Part shown: positions 60,794 through 64,000 of the stretch, one piece after another
Layout: the number at the start of each line of letters is the position of its first letter
Position numbering within the stretch: position 1 is the stretch's first letter
Assembly (NCBI GenBank): GCA_963696645.1
Contig: CAVOKY010000005.1
Location: 1,364,001 to 1,428,000 of the forward strand
Length of the DNA stretch: 64,000 bases
Source of the DNA: JAMXLO01 sp963696645
Lineage (GTDB): Bacteria > Pseudomonadota > Alphaproteobacteria > Acetobacterales > Acetobacteraceae
Reading direction: 5' to 3'
Translations under genes and position numbers: made by a program
The notes under the pieces: generated by a model
Databases searched by the model: none
Seen by the model: only the letters and a program-made list of their open reading frames with translations
What the model was told of the DNA's origin: nothing

Positions 60794-61710
60794 TGGCGCT
60801 GGGGTTCTTCTCGCGGCTGAAGGAAGGCCTGACGCGCAGCACGCAGAAGCTGTCCGAGGGCATTTCCGCGGTCTTCAACAAGCGCCGGCTGGACGATAAC
60901 GCGCTGGAGGAGTTGGAAGAGGTACTGATCTCGGCCGATCTCGGGACGGAGGTGGCGGGGCGGGTGATCGCCAACTTCCGGCGCTCGCGGTTCGGCAAGG
61001 AAGTGACGGACGACGAGATCAAGCAGACGCTGGCCGAAGAGATTGCGGCGGTGCTGCGGCCGGTGGCGCAGGCGCTGCGGCTCGATCCGGCGAAGCGGCC
61101 GCACGTGGTGCTGGTGGTCGGGGTGAACGGTGTCGGCAAGACCACGACGATCGGCAAGCTGGCGCAGAGCTTTCGCGAGCAGGGGCTCAGAGCGGTGCTG
61201 GTGGCGGGCGACACGTTCCGCGCGGCGGCGGTGGAGCAGTTGCAGATCTGGGGCGAGCGGGTTGGCGCGCCGGTGATTGTGGGCGGGCCGAATGCCGATT
61301 CGGCCGGATTGGCGTTCGATGCGCTGACGCGGGCGAAGGCGGACGGCGCGGACGTGCTGCTGATCGACACGGCGGGGCGGCTGCACAACAAGGCGGCGCT
61401 GATGGATGAGTTGCGGAAGATCATCCGGGTACTGCGCAAGCAGGACGAGACGGCGCCGCATTCCGTGCTGCTGGTGCTGGATGCGACCACGGGGCAAAAC
61501 GCGGTGCAGCAGGTACGGGTGTTCAAGGAGATGGTGGACGTGACCGGCTTGGTGGTGACCAAGCTCGACGGCTCGGCGCGGGGCGGGATCGTCGTGGCGC
61601 TAGCGGAGACTTTCGGGTTGCCAGTGTATGCGGTGGGCGTGGGGGAGAAGGCCGGGGATCTGCGGCCGTTCGATGCCGGGGATTTCGCGCGGGGATTGGT
61701 GGGGGCGTAG
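60793..61710 (+). CDS. ftsY: Signal recognition particle receptor FtsY
   Basis: GTPase of 305 residues that docks SRP-ribosome complexes at the inner membrane. Only the N and G domains are present (no long acidic A domain as in E. coli), normal for alphaproteobacteria. Seen: LGFFSRLKEGLTRSTQKLSE at the N-terminus, P-loop GVNGVGKTTTIGKLA, AGDTFRAAAVEQL, DTAGRLHNKAALM, TKLDGSARGG and GVGEKAGDLRPFDAGDFARGL. Last gene of the dapF-mtaB-ftsY operon. Confidence 0.97.
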   Translation: MALGFFSRLKEGLTRSTQKLSEGISAVFNKRRLDDNALEELEEVLISADLGTEVAGRVIANFRRSRFGKEVTDDEIKQTLAEEIAAVLRPVAQALRLDPAKRPHVVLVVGVNGVGKTTTIGKLAQSFREQGLRAVLVAGDTFRAAAVEQLQIWGERVGAPVIVGGPNADSAGLAFDALTRAKADGADVLLIDTAGRLHNKAALMDELRKIIRVLRKQDETAPHSVLLVLDATTGQNAVQQVRVFKEMVDVTGLVVTKLDGSARGGIVVALAETFGLPVYAVGVGEKAGDLRPFDAGDFARGLVGA

Positions 61711-62008
61711 TGGTGGCGCTGGTCGCCTGGGGATGAGCCGGCGGAACCCGCAGGCCCGGGCCAGTTGTCTGCATGGCCATCCGTCGCGGCACACTGCCGG
61801 TGGCGATGGCCGGGACGATGGCCGGGACGATGCCCGGCCATGACGGCGCCTGACGGCGCCGCCCGGTATCGCGCCGGTTCGCGGACGCTCTCCGGCACCT
61901 CAGCGCGGCAGCGCAGGGCGATGAAATCAAAGTCACGAGCCCAGATTGCCGATCACGACCCATGGCCGGTCCCACCGCGACTTGCGGCTGTGAGCGAACC
62001 GGCGGGCG
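61711..62008. other. Gene-free stretch with short GC-rich repeats after ftsY
   Basis: 298 bases between converging ftsY and tatA. From about 61805 a 12-base unit (GATGGCCGGGAC) is repeated, followed by a direct repeat TGACGGCGCC-TGACGGCGCC (61841-61860) that also reads as a hairpin (GGCGCC, TGAC, GGCGCC). This may serve as the transcription end of both genes. Open frames here are repeat-driven and not credible. Confidence 0.5.
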
Positions 62009-62251
62009 TTATTGCGCCGCGGAATGCTCGCGGGTGGTGGTGTTCGCCTGTGCGCTGGGGCCGGCGATGGTGCCAGGCGGCTTGTCGGCGCTGGCCTCCA
62101 TCGAGGCATCGTCGGGCTCCGCCATGTTCTTTTTGAACGCCTTGATGCCCTTGGCGAAGTCGCCCATCAGGCCACTGACCTTGTTGCCGCCGAACAACAG
62201 CAACACGACCAGCAGCACCACCATCCAGTGCCAAATGCTGAAGCTACCCAT
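62009..62251 (-). CDS. tatA: Twin-arginine translocase subunit TatA
   Basis: Single-span membrane protein of 80 residues that forms the Tat pore. Seen: the N-terminal helix SIWHWMVVLLVVLLLFGGNKV, the hinge FGG, and the amphipathic helix LMGDFAKGIKAFKKNM followed by a polar tail. The segment FGGNKVSGLMGDFAKGIKAFK is diagnostic. tatB and tatC are not next to it in the window, which is unusual but known. It is needed for the Tat-type signals seen on the arylsulfatase and the peptide-binding protein. Confidence 0.95.
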   Translation of the reverse strand: MGSFSIWHWMVVLLVVLLLFGGNKVSGLMGDFAKGIKAFKKNMAEPDDASMEASADKPPGTIAGPSAQANTTTREHSAAQ

Positions 62252-62642
62252 AGATCCTCCAAGCGGGCCGAATGCGGCGCCTCATTGGCTCCGAACCCCT
62301 CGCCGGTGCTACCCGGGGGCAATCTAACCGCATCGGCGCCCGCTGCCAACGACATGGCGCGATGTCTTGGCGGATGCAAGCGCTTTCCCGCGGGCGGGTG
62401 TCGGGCGCCGCGTTACAATCTGTTTTTGTCGGCGGCTCGCAGGATTGATTGCGGCGAAGCATTGGTCCGCGTATCGTTGTACTCGACAGGCGATACCACC
62501 AACTCGGTAGCCATAATGGTGGGGGTCCTGTCGCAGGGGCGGAGGCGTCGCGGAGATATCCGTTGCGCTTCCGTACAATTGGCCGGTTGTCGTCGCAGTA
62601 TGTATCGGTGCGGCCGGCCACAGGCAGAAAGGCAGCGCGTCG
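62252..62642. other. Divergent intergenic region: tatA upstream region and long leader of cspA
   Basis: 391 bases between two divergent starts. It must hold the tatA promoter. Part is probably a long 5' untranslated leader of cspA, which in other bacteria folds differently in the cold to control translation. No convincing gene or clear promoter match was seen. Confidence 0.5.
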
Positions 62643-62852
62643 ATGCCCCAGGGCACCGTTAAATGGTTCAATCCGACCAAAGGCTACGGCTTCATCGCCC
62701 CAGAGACGGGTGGGAAGGACGTCTTCGTGCATATCAGTGCCGTGCAGAAGGCTGGCCTACGAAGTCTGAGCGAGGGCCAGAAGGTCGGTTTCGAGGTCGA
62801 GCAGCAGCAGAATGGCCGCACCGCCGCGGTGAACCTGACCCAGGCGGACTAG
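62643..62852 (+). CDS. cspA: Cold-shock protein (CspA family)
   Basis: RNA/ssDNA-binding protein of 69 residues, a single cold-shock domain. Seen: GTVKWFNPTKGYGFIAPE with RNP1 (KGYGFI) and RNP2 in DVFVHISAVQKAGL, then EGQKVGFEVEQQQNGRTAAVNL. It is the normal alphaproteobacterial length and serves as an RNA chaperone or transcription antiterminator. It is a single-gene unit with a long upstream region and a strong hairpin 12 bases after the stop. The symbol denotes the family, since several paralogues usually exist. Confidence 0.95.
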   Translation: MPQGTVKWFNPTKGYGFIAPETGGKDVFVHISAVQKAGLRSLSEGQKVGFEVEQQQNGRTAAVNLTQAD

Positions 62853-62863
62853 CTATCTGCTGC

Positions 62864-62896
62864 GCCGGCAGGCAGTACCTGTTAGGGCCTGCCGGC
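62864..62896 (+). terminator. Hairpin after cspA (probable terminator)
   Basis: Perfect 10-base-pair stem GCCGGCAGGC / GCCTGCCGGC with a 13-base loop, starting 12 bases after the cspA stop. There is no T-run behind it, so termination may need Rho, or the hairpin may protect the transcript end. Confidence 0.6.
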
Positions 62897-63081
62897 GGCA
62901 CGACCAGGCCTGACCGGGTCGCCGCGTGGCGCCATGGTGCGTTGCGCGACGTTGGGGTAGGCTGTACCTAGCGTGCCGATGGGGGCTGTGCCTCCGGCAC
63001 TAATCTTGCTACCGAGCAAGTGATACGGGCTTGCGCGTTACGGCAACGTTGTCTAGGCAACGACAGGAAGGAAATGGCACC

Positions 63082-63747
63082 ATGAGCCACACCCTGGAGT
63101 TGCCACGCCAACGTGCCGCTCCGCGGGCTGCCCTGGACGCTGACGATGTTCGTGCCGCTTACAAGCGGTGGGCCGGCGTCTATGACCTCGCGTTCGGCGG
63201 TGTGTCCGCGATCGGCCGGCGTCGCGCTGTGGGATTGGCCAACCGGATGCCCGGCAGCCGGGTTCTGGAAGTCGGCGTCGGGACCGGCCTCGCCCTGCCG
63301 CATTACCTGCCGGCCAAGCGGGTCACGGGCATCGATCTGTCAACCGAAATGCTGGCGCAGGCCGAAAAGCGGGTCGCGGAGCTCGGCCTCGCCAATGTCG
63401 AGGCGCTGCGCGAAATGGATGCCGAGGCGACCGACTTCGAGGATGCCTCGTTCGATATCGCGGTGGCGATGTTCGTGGCGTCGGTCGTGCCACATCCGCG
63501 GCAGTTGCTGGTGGAGATGCGGCGCGTGGTGCGGCCGGGCGGCAATATCCTGTTCATCAACCACTTCGCCGCCGAGAAAGGCCCGCGCTGGTGGATCGAA
63601 CGAGCGATGGCCCCGGCATCACGTGCGCTCGGCTGGCATCCTGACTTCGCCGTCGAGGCGCTGTTCTCGCCAGAGGACCTGGTGCGCAGCAGGGCCATCC
63701 CCATGCCGCCGTTCGGCATTTTCACGCTGATGCGAGTGGGGAACTGA
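63082..63747 (+). CDS. Class I SAM-dependent methyltransferase (phosphatidylethanolamine N-methyltransferase PmtA-like)
   Basis: Methyltransferase of 221 residues. ATG 63082 follows AAGGA at good distance. Seen: AYKRWAGVYDLAFGGV near the start, SAM motif I VLEVGVGTGLALPHYL, the acidic GIDLSTEMLAQAEKRV, and the post-motif IAVAMFVASVVPHPRQLLVEMRRVVRPGGNILFINHF. The N-terminal YDLAFGG and the C-terminal GWHPDF segments resemble bacterial PmtA enzymes making phosphatidylcholine. The substrate is inferred; a ubiquinone-type substrate cannot be excluded. Confidence 0.85.
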   Translation: MSHTLELPRQRAAPRAALDADDVRAAYKRWAGVYDLAFGGVSAIGRRRAVGLANRMPGSRVLEVGVGTGLALPHYLPAKRVTGIDLSTEMLAQAEKRVAELGLANVEALREMDAEATDFEDASFDIAVAMFVASVVPHPRQLLVEMRRVVRPGGNILFINHFAAEKGPRWWIERAMAPASRALGWHPDFAVEALFSPEDLVRSRAIPMPPFGIFTLMRVGN

Positions 63748-63845
63748 CGGTCCGCATCAAGCGGAGCCGATTGCGGAGCGTCACGGTGTGCCCGGGCAGA
63801 CCGTCTACGTCTCTGCCGCGAGAGACCCAGAGAGAGTCTGTGGGT

Positions 63846-63863
63846 GCTCGGCCTTCGCCGAGC
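63846..63863. repeat. Short hairpin downstream of the methyltransferase gene
   Basis: GCTCGGC, loop CTTC, GCCGAGC: a perfect 7-base-pair stem in the 253-base tail after the last gene. No T-run follows. It could be a transcription end or a repeat fragment; nothing else was seen to the window edge. Confidence 0.45.
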
Positions 63864-64000
63864 ATGACGGCTGAGTGGTTGGTCCTCGCGCGATGCCCAC
63901 TGCCCCGCCCCGTATGTTCGCGGCGATGCCGAACCGCCGATTGCGAAATACGGTACCTTGATCTCGCGCACGCGGTCCGGTAGGCCGATGGTACTGAGAG

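Noticed and set aside
61523..61975. Minus-strand frame after ftsY containing a repeated GIVPAIVPAI-like segment
   Set aside because: The repeat is produced by a 12-base tandem DNA repeat and the frame runs into ftsY; there is no support for a gene.

Overview
The window is chromosomal DNA from a GC-rich alphaproteobacterium. It most likely belongs to the Rhodospirillales, with Acetobacteraceae the best guess. This rests on the hopanoid side-chain genes (hpnH, hpnI, hpnJ, hpnK) next to ispH, ispA and dxs, on several ABC uptake operons packed with start/stop overlaps, and on protein character. The species cannot be named from sequence alone. No rRNA, tRNA, CRISPR array or prophage was seen.

Layout. 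(1) 1-8306, minus strand: a catabolic operon of FAD amine oxidase, SDR dehydrogenase and a peptide-type ABC transporter (binding protein, two permeases, two ATPases; the last ATPase runs off the left edge). (2) 8387-15947: a 2-hydroxyacid dehydrogenase, a TcuA-like flavoprotein, a split thiamine-diphosphate decarboxylase, an alpha/beta hydrolase, a FAD monooxygenase, a DUF5996 protein and a Rieske protein. (3) 16111-20422: a complete branched-chain amino acid type (Liv) ABC operon. (4) 20493-25908: a hypothetical protein, a GST, an atypical alpha/beta hydrolase, a KefB-type antiporter and a two-subunit CoA-transferase. (5) 26278-30626: a large secreted-type protein with six 98-residue Ig-like repeats, a carbohydrate-lyase-like region and an RTX C-terminus, interrupted by one frameshift. 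(6) 30676-35780: trmO and an acyl-CoA cluster (CaiB-type transferase, acyl-CoA dehydrogenase, double MaoC hydratase, HpaI-type aldolase). (7) 36071-40192: a double-core hybrid histidine kinase. (8) 40392-53001: hopanoid and isoprenoid genes. ispH, ispA and dxs supply C5/C15 precursors. HpnH adds the adenosyl side chain, and HpnI, HpnK and HpnJ make the cyclitol ether headgroup. An intact IS1182-type element sits exactly behind the dxs stop codon. (9) 53320-64000: a hydratase, rlmB, a cupin, a Tat-exported arylsulfatase, dapF-mtaB-ftsY, tatA, cspA and a phospholipid-type methyltransferase.

The most notable non-genic signal is a set of repetitive palindromic elements. Three copies of one ~100 bp family lie in gene borders, one of them inside the peptide transporter operon. 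A separate GC-rich palindrome has been inserted in frame within hpnI, so it is translated. An AT-rich twin palindrome lies between two convergent genes. I did not find a clearly new defence or mobile system. The best candidates for unexplored biology are the translated palindrome in hpnI, the frameshifted RTX/Ig exoprotein, and the split decarboxylase/TcuA locus.
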